Shown: positions 23,668 through 30,554 of the stretch, one piece after another | Position numbering within the stretch: position 1 is the first letter of the stretch | How the letters are laid out: every line of letters begins with the position of its first letter | Origin: a virus | Virus record (IMG/VR): IMGVR_UViG_3300005096_000046 | Coordinates: 1 to 44,247 of that record | DNA: 44,247 bases | Strand: one strand, 5' to 3' | The notes under the pieces: model-generated | What the model was told of the DNA's origin: nothing | Databases searched by the model: none | What the model saw: the letters and a program-made list of their open reading frames with translations, nothing else | Made by a program: the position numbers and the translations under genes

Positions 23668-25368
23668 ATGGTCGAGTTCGACGAAAAGGTGTTGAGCGAT
23701 ATCCGGCGGCGGTTTCGCTCCTTGTACGACGAGAGCGTGACCTGGAGGGCGCATTGGGCGGAACTCCGGGACTACATCGCTCCGAACCGTGGAGCCTTCC
23801 TCGACTCGATCCGGGAGGAAAAGCCGTCGGAGAAGGGGGCCAAGAAGCGGAGCAAGATCATCAACAACGTGGCCGAGAAGGCCCTCCAGATCCTGACGTC
23901 GGGGCTCCACGGGGGGCTGACGTCGCCGTCCCGGCCCTGGTTCCGGTTCGGCCTGGAGGACAAGGACCTCGAGGAGTTCACCCAGGTGCGGCTCTGGCTC
24001 CGGACGGTCAGGGACCTCGTGCTCGACACCATGGCGAGGACGAACTTCTACAGCTCGATCCATATGGTCTACAAGGAGACCGGCGGGTTCGGGACTGGCA
24101 ACATGTTCATCCTCGAGGACCACGTCAACTATTTCCGATGCAAGACGATGACGGTGGGGGAATACTACCTCACCACGACGGAGAACGACGAACCAGATAC
24201 GGTATTCAGGCTTTTGAGCCTGACCGCCTCCCAGCTGGTCGCCAAGTTCGGGGAGGAGAACGTCAGCGAGGAGGTCAAGCGGGCGGCGGAGCGTCAGCCG
24301 GACAAGTGGTTCACCATCGTCCACATGGTGCGCCCCCGGAGCCGATACGATCCTTTCCTCGAGGACAACCAGGCCTACCCGTACGAGTCGGTTTATTTCG
24401 AATACGCCACAGGGGAACAGAACAAGGTCCTTTCGGTCTCGGGGTTCAAGAGCAAGCCGTTCGTCTCGCCGAGGTGGGAGGTGACGGGGTCGGAGATCTT
24501 CGGGCGGGGCCCGGGAATGGTGGCCCTCCCGGACGTCAAGGCTCTTCAGCGGATCGAGTCGGACAAGCTCATGGCCATCGCCAAGATGGCGAACCCTCCA
24601 ATGAAGGCCGGGCCGAACCTCAAGCCCGCCGCAGGAAATGTGAAGCCGGGCGGGGTGACCTTCGTGGACGAGGTGGGCGGGATGGATTCCTACGCCCCGG
24701 TCTACCAGGTCAACCCCAACGTCAACGGCTTGCTTCTCCAGGTGGACAAGACGGAGCGGGCCATACGGGAGGCGTTCTACAACGAACTTTTCCTGGCCAT
24801 CCTCCAGGAGGAGAAGACCATGACCGCCCGGGAAGTGGCGGAGAGGCACGACGAGAAGCTCCTCCAGCTGGGCCCCACCCTGGAGCGGCTGGAGAGGGAA
24901 CTCCTCAGCCCGACTATCGAGCGGGTGCTGGACATCCTGTTCGACGCAGGGATGGTTCCGCCGCCTCCCCCGGAACTCGAGGGGATGGATATCCGGATCG
25001 AATATATCAGCATCCTGGCTCAGGCCCAGAAGCTGGTGTCCCTGGGCGGGATCGAGCGGCTGGTCGGGTTCACAGGCGGCCTGGCCCAGCTCGATCCGTC
25101 GGTCATCGACATCCTCAACCTGGACAAGAGCATCGAGGACTACGCCAGGACCGTGGGTGTGGACCCCAGCCTCATCCGGGACCCCCAGGAGGTGGCGGCG
25201 ATCCGGGCGGAGCGGGCCAGGCAACAGCAGGCGGCCCAGATGGCCATGGCGGCCCAGGCGGCGAAGCCTGCGGCGGAGGCGGCTAAGGACCTGTCGGAGA
25301 CGGAGACAAGTCAGGGGAACGCCCTGGACAACCTGCTCGGGTTCTCGGGCCCGGGCACGAGGGGGTGA
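23668..25368 (+). CDS. Portal / head-to-tail connector protein
   Basis: The 566-residue protein begins with RFRSLYDESVTWRAHWAELRDYIAPNRG and continues ...NNVAEKALQILTSGLHGGLTSPSRPWFRFG. This is the signature of the podophage head-to-tail connector family (PF12236) found in BPP-1- and T7-related phages. Twelve copies would form the portal ring at one capsid vertex, through which TerL pumps DNA. The C-terminal part has Ala/Gln-rich helices (QQQAAQMAMAAQAA) typical of the portal barrel. GGGAG precedes ATG 23668. Confidence 0.95.
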   Translation: MVEFDEKVLSDIRRRFRSLYDESVTWRAHWAELRDYIAPNRGAFLDSIREEKPSEKGAKKRSKIINNVAEKALQILTSGLHGGLTSPSRPWFRFGLEDKDLEEFTQVRLWLRTVRDLVLDTMARTNFYSSIHMVYKETGGFGTGNMFILEDHVNYFRCKTMTVGEYYLTTTENDEPDTVFRLLSLTASQLVAKFGEENVSEEVKRAAERQPDKWFTIVHMVRPRSRYDPFLEDNQAYPYESVYFEYATGEQNKVLSVSGFKSKPFVSPRWEVTGSEIFGRGPGMVALPDVKALQRIESDKLMAIAKMANPPMKAGPNLKPAAGNVKPGGVTFVDEVGGMDSYAPVYQVNPNVNGLLLQVDKTERAIREAFYNELFLAILQEEKTMTAREVAERHDEKLLQLGPTLERLERELLSPTIERVLDILFDAGMVPPPPPELEGMDIRIEYISILAQAQKLVSLGGIERLVGFTGGLAQLDPSVIDILNLDKSIEDYARTVGVDPSLIRDPQEVAAIRAERARQQQAAQMAMAAQAAKPAAEAAKDLSETETSQGNALDNLLGFSGPGTRG

Positions 25369-25369
25369 G

Positions 25370-25666
25370 ATGGATTTCATCGACGAACTCGAGGCTAAGG
25401 ATCACGAGGCGGAGCGGGCCAGGCTGGACCTCCAGGAGGTCCTCGAGATGCCCTCGGGGGCCGGACGGCGGTTCCTCGTGCGTCTCCTCGAGTACGCAGG
25501 ACTTTACAGGCAGTCGTATACGAGAAACGCCGACACCTACTACTACGAGGGGAAGCGGGCGGTGGCCTTGTGGCTCCTCAGTCAGGTGGCGGAGTTGGAT
25601 GTCAACGACCGGGTCTGGGCGGCGGTTACACGCTCTGGCCGGATGCGGTCCGAGGTAAAGGAGTAG
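25370..25666 (+). CDS. Bbp19-like phage protein (98 aa)
   Basis: The sequence GRRFLVRLLEYAGLYRQSYTRNADTYYYEGKRAVALWLLSQVAE matches the compact pattern of the Bbp19-like family named after a BPP-1 protein. It lies between portal and scaffold. The ATG at 25370 follows the portal stop by one base. The family's exact role is not known to me; its constant position suggests head assembly. Confidence 0.82.
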   Translation: MDFIDELEAKDHEAERARLDLQEVLEMPSGAGRRFLVRLLEYAGLYRQSYTRNADTYYYEGKRAVALWLLSQVAELDVNDRVWAAVTRSGRMRSEVKE

Positions 25667-25670
25667 GATC

Positions 25671-26507
25671 ATGGGAATGGAAGACGTCAACCTGGACAAG
25701 ATCTACGGCGATCACACCGACCCTCAGCCGGGGAACCCCCCGGCGGAGCCCCTGGCGACGGGAGGGGACCCGACGCCTCCGGAAGAGGTTCCGGAGGACG
25801 TGAAGGGCCTGTTCTCGGACGACGAGGGCGGCGGGGACGGCGGGAAGACCGGGGAGCCCCAGGGCGACGGAGAACCGAAGAAGACCGAGCCGGATACTGG
25901 CGAACCCCCGGCGGGGAAGGATGACACCGGAACCGACGAGGGTGGAGAGAAGGACGAGTTCGTCGAAGTCGAGGGGTTCAAGATTCCCTCCGACATGACG
26001 GTGGACACGGACCTGCTCAACCAGTTCAAGGCTCTTGGAGAGGAGAAAGGCCTCGATCAGGAGGTCCTGCAGTCCTTCCTGGACCTGAGCATCAAGCACC
26101 TGGAATCCATCGCCGAGGAAGGCCTCAAGGAACTCGAGAGCATGAAGCAGGAGTGGCTGGAAGAGGCCAAGCCTCAGCTCATCGAGGAGGCCAAGGCGAC
26201 GGTGCTCCGGGAGGTTGAAGCGAAGCACCAGGAGACCCTGCGGGCGTGGCGGAGGGCCGCCGCCCAGGATGAGATCCTGGGTGGCTCGAAGGAGAACCAG
26301 GAGAAAGTCCAGGCGACCATCGAGAAGGTCCTCACCAAGTTCGGAGACAAGGAACTGTGGGCCCATTTGAAAGAGACCGGACTCCATTGGCACCCCGCTT
26401 TCGCCAGGTTTGTGGCCCGAGTGGGCCAGGTGATGAGCGAGGATCGTTTCGTTCAAGGGAAAACCGGGGTCCCGCAAAAGGAGCCCTGGGAAAAGATGTA
26501 CAAGTAG
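25671..26507 (+). CDS. Capsid scaffolding protein
   Basis: The protein (278 aa) has an extended acidic Pro/Gly/Glu/Asp-rich N-terminus, then KDEFVEVEGFKIPSDMTVDTDLLNQFKALGEEKGLDQEVLQSFLDL, then a long Glu/Lys helix and a small C-terminal domain. This layout and the position between portal and capsid genes are those of podophage scaffolds such as T7 gp9-like proteins. It would guide procapsid assembly and leave before packaging. An AGGAG precedes ATG 25671. Confidence 0.9.
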   Translation: MGMEDVNLDKIYGDHTDPQPGNPPAEPLATGGDPTPPEEVPEDVKGLFSDDEGGGDGGKTGEPQGDGEPKKTEPDTGEPPAGKDDTGTDEGGEKDEFVEVEGFKIPSDMTVDTDLLNQFKALGEEKGLDQEVLQSFLDLSIKHLESIAEEGLKELESMKQEWLEEAKPQLIEEAKATVLREVEAKHQETLRAWRRAAAQDEILGGSKENQEKVQATIEKVLTKFGDKELWAHLKETGLHWHPAFARFVARVGQVMSEDRFVQGKTGVPQKEPWEKMYK

Positions 26508-26521
26508 GAGTGTGATTTCGC

Positions 26522-27496
26522 ATGCCTGATTATCTGAATCTCGCCGATTGGGCGGCAAGGCTGGCTCCGGACGGGAGCATCCCCGTCATCGTGGAGTACA
26601 TGAAGAAGGTCAACAAGATCCTGGACGACATGCCCTGGGTGGAGGGGAACCTCCCCACCGGCCATCGCACGGTCATCCGGACGGGTCTCCCCGATGTGGC
26701 GTGGAGGCTCCTGAACTACGGCGTCCAGCCCAGCAAGTCCACCACGAAGGCGGTCACCGACACCACGGGTCTCCTGGAGGCCTGGAGCCGGATCGACCAG
26801 AAGCTCGCCGAGCTGGGTGGGAACGTGAAGAAGTTCCGCTTCTCCGAAGATACGGCATTCATGATGTCGATGGGTAAGGAGTTGGCGAACACCATCTTTT
26901 ACGGCGACACGAGCACGGACCCGGAGAAGTTCCTGGGCCTGGCCCCGAGGTACAGCTCCCTCAGTGCTCCCAATGCTTCCAACATCATCGACGCCGGAGG
27001 GTCGTCCAACCTGACGTCCATCTGGCTCTGCGTCTGGGGCCCTTCGACGCTCTTCGGGTTCTTCCCGCAGGGATCGACCGCCGGGCTGAAGCACGAGGAC
27101 CTGGGCCTGGAGACCGCCTCGGACAGTGCGGGCGGGCTCTACCGGGTCTACACCAGTCACTTCACCTGGGACGCCGGTCTCTGCCTGAAGGATTGGAGAT
27201 ACGTCTGCCGTATCGCCAACATCGACGTCACGGGTCTCAAGAAGGACGCTTCTTCCGGTGCGGATCTCATCGACCTCATGGTGCAGGCCGCCGAGACCGT
27301 CGAGGACCTGGAGGTCGGGACCCCGGCCTTCTACTGCAACAGGACCATTTCTTCCTTCCTGCACAGGCAGGCTCTGAACGCCAAGAACGTCCAGCTTCGG
27401 TTTGACGAGGTGGCGGGGAAGCCGGTCCTGAAGTTCATGGGCATCCCGATTCGTCGGGTCGACGCCCTCAAGGAGACGGAAGGGCAGGTGAGCTAA
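26522..27496 (+). CDS. Major capsid protein (BPP-1 gp7-like)
   Basis: The 324-residue protein starts MPDYLNLADWAARLAPDGS and has WVEGNLPTGHRTVIRTGLPDVAWRLLNYGV, plus a late FMGIPIRRVDAL. These are typical of the 'gp7-like' HK97-fold major capsid family seen in BPP-1-related podophages. Gene order portal-Bbp19-scaffold-MCP-cement supports it. It should be the most abundant virion protein. TAGGAG lies upstream of ATG 26522. Confidence 0.9.
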   Translation: MPDYLNLADWAARLAPDGSIPVIVEYMKKVNKILDDMPWVEGNLPTGHRTVIRTGLPDVAWRLLNYGVQPSKSTTKAVTDTTGLLEAWSRIDQKLAELGGNVKKFRFSEDTAFMMSMGKELANTIFYGDTSTDPEKFLGLAPRYSSLSAPNASNIIDAGGSSNLTSIWLCVWGPSTLFGFFPQGSTAGLKHEDLGLETASDSAGGLYRVYTSHFTWDAGLCLKDWRYVCRIANIDVTGLKKDASSGADLIDLMVQAAETVEDLEVGTPAFYCNRTISSFLHRQALNAKNVQLRFDEVAGKPVLKFMGIPIRRVDALKETEGQVS

Positions 27497-27497
27497 C

Positions 27498-27935
27498 ATG
27501 ATTTTCGACAAGGCCTTCGTCCTGAGCGACGCTCAGACGGTGACCGCTAATGCGGCTTCTACCGGATATGCAGATCTCGGGGAACCTTATAGCAAGGATT
27601 CCAAGTACCCCCGGATGAAGATGTTTGGTTCGATGAATCAGCTCTATCTGGTGGTCGGTATCTCCGGGATCAGCGGGACGACGCCGACGTTTCAGGTTAA
27701 GCTTCAGAAATCTCCGGATCATTCGACGTGGGCGGACTGGATGTTGACTGAGACGTTTTCGGCGGACCCGACTGACAGAACAAAGGGAGTGGTCAATGGC
27801 GACATGCTGATCATCCCGGTTCCTCCGACGAAAGGAGAACGTTACGTCAGAGCGTACTACGTAGTGGGCGGCACGTCGCCGTCTTTTACGATCTCTGCCG
27901 TCGTGTCCTCCTCGCCTGAGGTCCTGATCAACTAA
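27498..27935 (+). CDS. Bbp16-like capsid cement protein
   Basis: The 145-residue protein begins MIFDKAFVLSDAQTVTANAASTGYADLG, the usual opening of Bbp16-family cement (decoration) proteins, and lies one base after the capsid gene. The rest is beta-rich (VVGISGISGTTPTFQVKLQKS...ERYVRAYYVVGG), consistent with the jelly-roll trimers of BPP-1 cement protein that stabilise the capsid surface. Confidence 0.85.
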   Translation: MIFDKAFVLSDAQTVTANAASTGYADLGEPYSKDSKYPRMKMFGSMNQLYLVVGISGISGTTPTFQVKLQKSPDHSTWADWMLTETFSADPTDRTKGVVNGDMLIIPVPPTKGERYVRAYYVVGGTSPSFTISAVVSSSPEVLIN

Positions 27936-27949
27936 GGGAGGAGAGACCA

Positions 27950-28417
27950 ATGACCATCATGGACAAGAAGCTTTTGATCGCCAAGAACGCCGATTTCAAG
28001 CACGCCACGAGCGGTGGATCCGGCGTCGATTGGCCCGTCATCGACAGGGGGGCGATCTTCGCCGCATCCGGTGCGGCGTCGGACAGGTATGTCGGACAGT
28101 ACGAGCGGTTGCACCTTTTCCTGATCGTGTCGGAGGACGTAGCCCCTGTGGCGAGCAATGCGCTCTCCTTCATCATGTATGTGCACCCGTCGTCTGCGAC
28201 GCCGTCGATCCCCTACAGGTACTACACCAACTTTACCGCCGGGAATTTCAGGAAGAACGGAATTCTCGATTTCGGTCCCATCGACTTCACGCAGTGCAGG
28301 TCGATTGGGGTGTTGTGGACCTCGTCCACGGCGCTTACGGCAGGGAAGTGCTCGCTCTTCATGGCGACGTGTCCTCCCTCCAACAACCCGGCGATGTTCA
28401 TCATCAACCCGACGTAA
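27950..28417 (+). CDS. Beta-rich structural protein, possible second capsid decoration protein
   Basis: GGGAGGAG lies upstream of ATG 27950. The 155-residue product begins MDKKLLIAKNADFKHATSGG, reminiscent of the cement protein start, and continues as alternating beta segments (YERLHLFLIVSEDVA...SFIMYVHPS) with a C-terminal NPAMFIINPT. Directly following the cement gene and of similar length, it may be a diverged duplicate or partner that decorates the capsid. No family is recognised. Confidence 0.7.
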   Translation: MTIMDKKLLIAKNADFKHATSGGSGVDWPVIDRGAIFAASGAASDRYVGQYERLHLFLIVSEDVAPVASNALSFIMYVHPSSATPSIPYRYYTNFTAGNFRKNGILDFGPIDFTQCRSIGVLWTSSTALTAGKCSLFMATCPPSNNPAMFIINPT

Positions 28418-28418
28418 C

Positions 28419-28610
28419 ATGGCACGGAAACCGAAACTGGGCTCCGGCGGGCGTTTCGCCGCTCTGAAGGCCAAGCTGGCCCGACAGGGTGTGCGGAACC
28501 CCGCCGCGGCCGCCGCCGCCATCGGGAGAGAGAAATACGGAAAGAAGCGTTTCCAGGCCCTAGCGGCGGCGGGCCTGAGACGCAAACGCCGCAAGGCGAG
28601 AAAGGCATGA
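28419..28610 (+). CDS. Small very basic protein (63 aa)
   Basis: ATG 28419 follows the previous stop by one base. The product (MARKPKLGSGGRFAALKAKL...NPAAAAAAIGREKYGKKRFQALAAAG...) is dominated by Lys, Arg and Ala and resembles small phage proteins of the 'GSG.RF..L...L...G..dP.alAA.iGr.KYGkk.F..mA' type that occur in late operons. It may bind packaged DNA. The stop overlaps the next ATG (ATGA). Confidence 0.8.
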   Translation: MARKPKLGSGGRFAALKAKLARQGVRNPAAAAAAIGREKYGKKRFQALAAAGLRRKRRKARKA

Positions 28611-29002
28611 TCATGGCGGAGAAGGTGACCCCCAAACCGGAGAAGCAGGAGACGGGGAACCCGAAGCCTGACATCCAGACGACGGTCGAACCCGGCTATT
28701 CCGGGGTATTGGCCGTTTGCACCCAGCCGACGTACGAGTTCGGGCGGTGGTGGGGCCCTGGGGAGGCCGTCCCTGTGGAGAAGGTCATCCCCAGGGGCTT
28801 TGCCATCCTGGTCCCGGAGAAGGCCGCAGAGGCCCTGGAGCCCTCCAGGAAGGCCCTCAAGGACGTGTTCAAGGAGGAGCCCAAGTCGGACGACCTGGTC
28901 GTGGCGAAGTCGATGGATGAGGCGACCAAGGCGACGTCCTTCCTGGACGCCCTGAAGGAACCTGAGAAGAAACCCAAGGCCAAGAAGGAGGCGAAGAAGT
29001 GA
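28607..29002 (+). CDS. Hypothetical protein (131 aa), beta core with charged tail
   Basis: The start ATG 28607 overlaps the upstream stop; ATG 28613 is an alternative. The middle (GYSGVLAVCTQPTYEFGRWWGPGEAVPVEKVIPRGFAILVPE) looks like a small beta domain, and the last 25 residues are Lys/Glu-rich. No family is recognised. Position between head and lysis/tail genes suggests a head-completion or assembly role. Confidence 0.7.
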   Translation: MIMAEKVTPKPEKQETGNPKPDIQTTVEPGYSGVLAVCTQPTYEFGRWWGPGEAVPVEKVIPRGFAILVPEKAAEALEPSRKALKDVFKEEPKSDDLVVAKSMDEATKATSFLDALKEPEKKPKAKKEAKK

Positions 29003-29289
29003 GGGATCCCATCGTTCAGCGCATGCTCAAAGACGGGGTGCAGACCTCTGAGTATCACGCCTTCAAGCACACCTCGTATTGGGGAACCGTATCCATCGTG
29101 CTCGGTGCGTTGACGGCTATCCTGACCGAGGTGACGCAGATGCTGGGCTCTGACAGCAAGTGGGGAATCATCGCAGGGGCCCTGCTCGCAATCGTCGGTA
29201 TCATCACGAAGACCCTGGTGACCCTCGGCTATATTAAGGCGAGGGAGAACGTGAAGAGGTCCGCCACTTTCTACAGGAGCGAAAAATGA
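28999..29289 (+). CDS. Putative holin (two membrane segments)
   Basis: GTG 28999 overlaps the previous stop. The 96-residue product has a charged N-terminus, two hydrophobic segments (GTVSIVLGALTAILTEVTQML and GIIAGALLAIVGIITKTLVTLGYI) and a basic C-terminus (KARENVKRSATFYRSEK), the plan of class II holins. Two small lipoprotein genes follow, supporting a lysis cassette. No endolysin is recognisable beside it. Confidence 0.7.
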   Translation: MRDPIVQRMLKDGVQTSEYHAFKHTSYWGTVSIVLGALTAILTEVTQMLGSDSKWGIIAGALLAIVGIITKTLVTLGYIKARENVKRSATFYRSEK

Positions 29290-29537
29290 GGCTCAGGGAA
29301 ATTCTGATCCTTCTCGCCTTGCTCGTGACGGTTCCGGCGTGTTCGACGCTGGACAAGGCGAAGGAGGCCTACCAGTTCGTCAAGTCTCACGTCTACGTGA
29401 CCCGGGCCCCGGTCGGTGTGGCCCCGGTCTACCAGTGGACGCAGGAAGGGAAGCGGGAGACCTTCGTCCGGGTCGGGGAGGGGTGGATCCTGATCCCGCC
29501 CTTCTCCGAGTGGGTGAAGGGAAAGGAGCCGGATTGA
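29286..29537 (+). CDS. Small lipoprotein, possible o-spanin-like (83 aa)
   Basis: The signal sequence MRLREILILLALLVTVPAC ends in a lipobox-like VPAC with acylated cysteine C19, so the mature 65 residues would be anchored in the outer membrane. The body contains APVYQWTQEGKRETFVRVGEGWILIPPF. It overlaps the holin-like gene by 4 bases. An outer-membrane spanin is possible; no coiled coil or matched i-spanin is obvious. Confidence 0.65.
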   Translation: MRLREILILLALLVTVPACSTLDKAKEAYQFVKSHVYVTRAPVGVAPVYQWTQEGKRETFVRVGEGWILIPPFSEWVKGKEPD

Positions 29538-29704
29538 AACTTTCTTGGTTGGTGAACCTGATCCTCGGGATCCTCAAGGGCCTGATCGAGGCGGCGAAGC
29601 CGTTGGTCATGCGCTCGAAACCGAAGGGTCCGCTCGAGGATCGGTTGAAGAAAAAGATCGAGGAAGAGTGGGGCAGGGGCGATGACGACGAAAAGACGAC
29701 TTGA
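29534..29704 (+). CDS. Small membrane-anchored basic/acidic peptide (56 aa)
   Basis: A TTG at 29534 overlaps the stop of the lipoprotein gene (TTGA). The frame encodes LKLSWLVNLILGILKGLIEAAKPLVMRSKPKGPLEDRLKKKIEEEWG: one short N-terminal hydrophobic helix, then a charged helix. AAGGAG lies at a suitable distance (29521-29528). It may be the inner-membrane partner (i-spanin-like) of the flanking lipoproteins. The unusual start and short length keep confidence moderate. Confidence 0.5.
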   Translation: MKLSWLVNLILGILKGLIEAAKPLVMRSKPKGPLEDRLKKKIEEEWGRGDDDEKTT

Positions 29705-29954
29705 CTTTCGAGGGGCGGCGAAACCCTGCGCAGTGTTTGCGCTTATATGTTTTCTTCTCGTTGCCGCTTCCTGCTCCACTCCTCCTTTTTATCGTGTAGT
29801 CTACGTCCCCTGGGGCAAGGCGGTTCGCCTCCGGGAGACCTTGAAGAAGGTGAAGATCTGGGTCAAGACGGAAGACGGCAAGACGGTCCCGGGCGAGATC
29901 GATATCCCTGAGGGATGGTTCGCCTTGCCGGATCCCAGGGAGGTGGGACGATGA
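29682..29954 (+). CDS. Second small lipoprotein (90 aa)
   Basis: The N-terminus has basic residues, a hydrophobic run and a lipobox-like VAASC (C31). The mature part (VRLRETLKKVKIWVKTEDGK followed by VPGEIDIPEGWFALPDP) resembles small lipoproteins encoded near tail genes in other phages and shares a GW(F/I).LP element with the lipoprotein at 29286. It overlaps the upstream small gene by 23 bases and the next start as ATGA. Role unknown; spanin or superinfection-blocking lipoprotein are options. Confidence 0.65.
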   Translation: MTTKRRLDFRGAAKPCAVFALICFLLVAASCSTPPFYRVVYVPWGKAVRLRETLKKVKIWVKTEDGKTVPGEIDIPEGWFALPDPREVGR

Positions 29955-30553
29955 AGATCGTGGATATCTGCAATATCGCCCTGTCGAGGATTGGAGTGGC
30001 TCCGATCTCCTCGACGAGCGAGCAATCGGCGCAGGCGAATCATTGCCGGGTGTTCTTTGATCTAGCGAGGGATTCGGCGCTCCGGGCGCATGAGTGGAAC
30101 TTTGCGACGGCGCAGATCCAGTTGACGGAGGTGGCCACGAACCCGTTTTATGGGTGGGGCTACTGCTACGAGTATCCTCCGAACTGCGTGAAGGTTCGGA
30201 AGGTCGGGACAGCTGAGATTTTTATCGGTGCGGATCCGGCTAACTTCGCTGTCCTACTGGACGACAAGCTCGGGAAGAACAGGATCGTCTCCGATCAGGA
30301 AGATGCCTATTGCGAGTATACGGTCCAGGTCATCAACAGCGATCTTTTCGATGCGCTTTTTGTGGACGCCCTGGCTTGGCGGCTGGCGGCGGAGCTGGCC
30401 ATCCCACTTCGTGGGGATCCCTCCCTTCAGAAACAGGCCTTCCAGAATTTTTTGGCGATTGTCTCGCAGGCCCAGGCTACGGACGCCAATACGCAGAAAA
30501 AGAAGAGCACGGCATCTACAGGGACCAATCCTTACGTAGAGGCGAGGCAGTAA
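29951..30553 (+). CDS. Head-tail adaptor (T7 gp11 / tail tubular protein A-like)
   Basis: The sequence MKIVDICNIALSRIGVAPISSTSEQSAQANHCRVFFDLARDSALRAHEWNFA is the typical opening of podophage adaptor proteins that bind under the portal ring. Length 200 aa is normal. It is followed by the nozzle gene, as expected for the pair T7 gp11/gp12. I chose ATG 29951 because it overlaps the previous stop; an in-frame start at 29915 lies inside the lipoprotein gene. Confidence 0.88.
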   Translation: MKIVDICNIALSRIGVAPISSTSEQSAQANHCRVFFDLARDSALRAHEWNFATAQIQLTEVATNPFYGWGYCYEYPPNCVKVRKVGTAEIFIGADPANFAVLLDDKLGKNRIVSDQEDAYCEYTVQVINSDLFDALFVDALAWRLAAELAIPLRGDPSLQKQAFQNFLAIVSQAQATDANTQKKKSTASTGTNPYVEARQ

Positions 30554-30554
30554 G

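Noticed and set aside
23341-25380. 679-codon minus-strand frame opposite terminase/portal
   Set aside because: It is antisense to clear terminase and portal genes, of low-complexity composition and without a ribosome binding site; a shadow frame.
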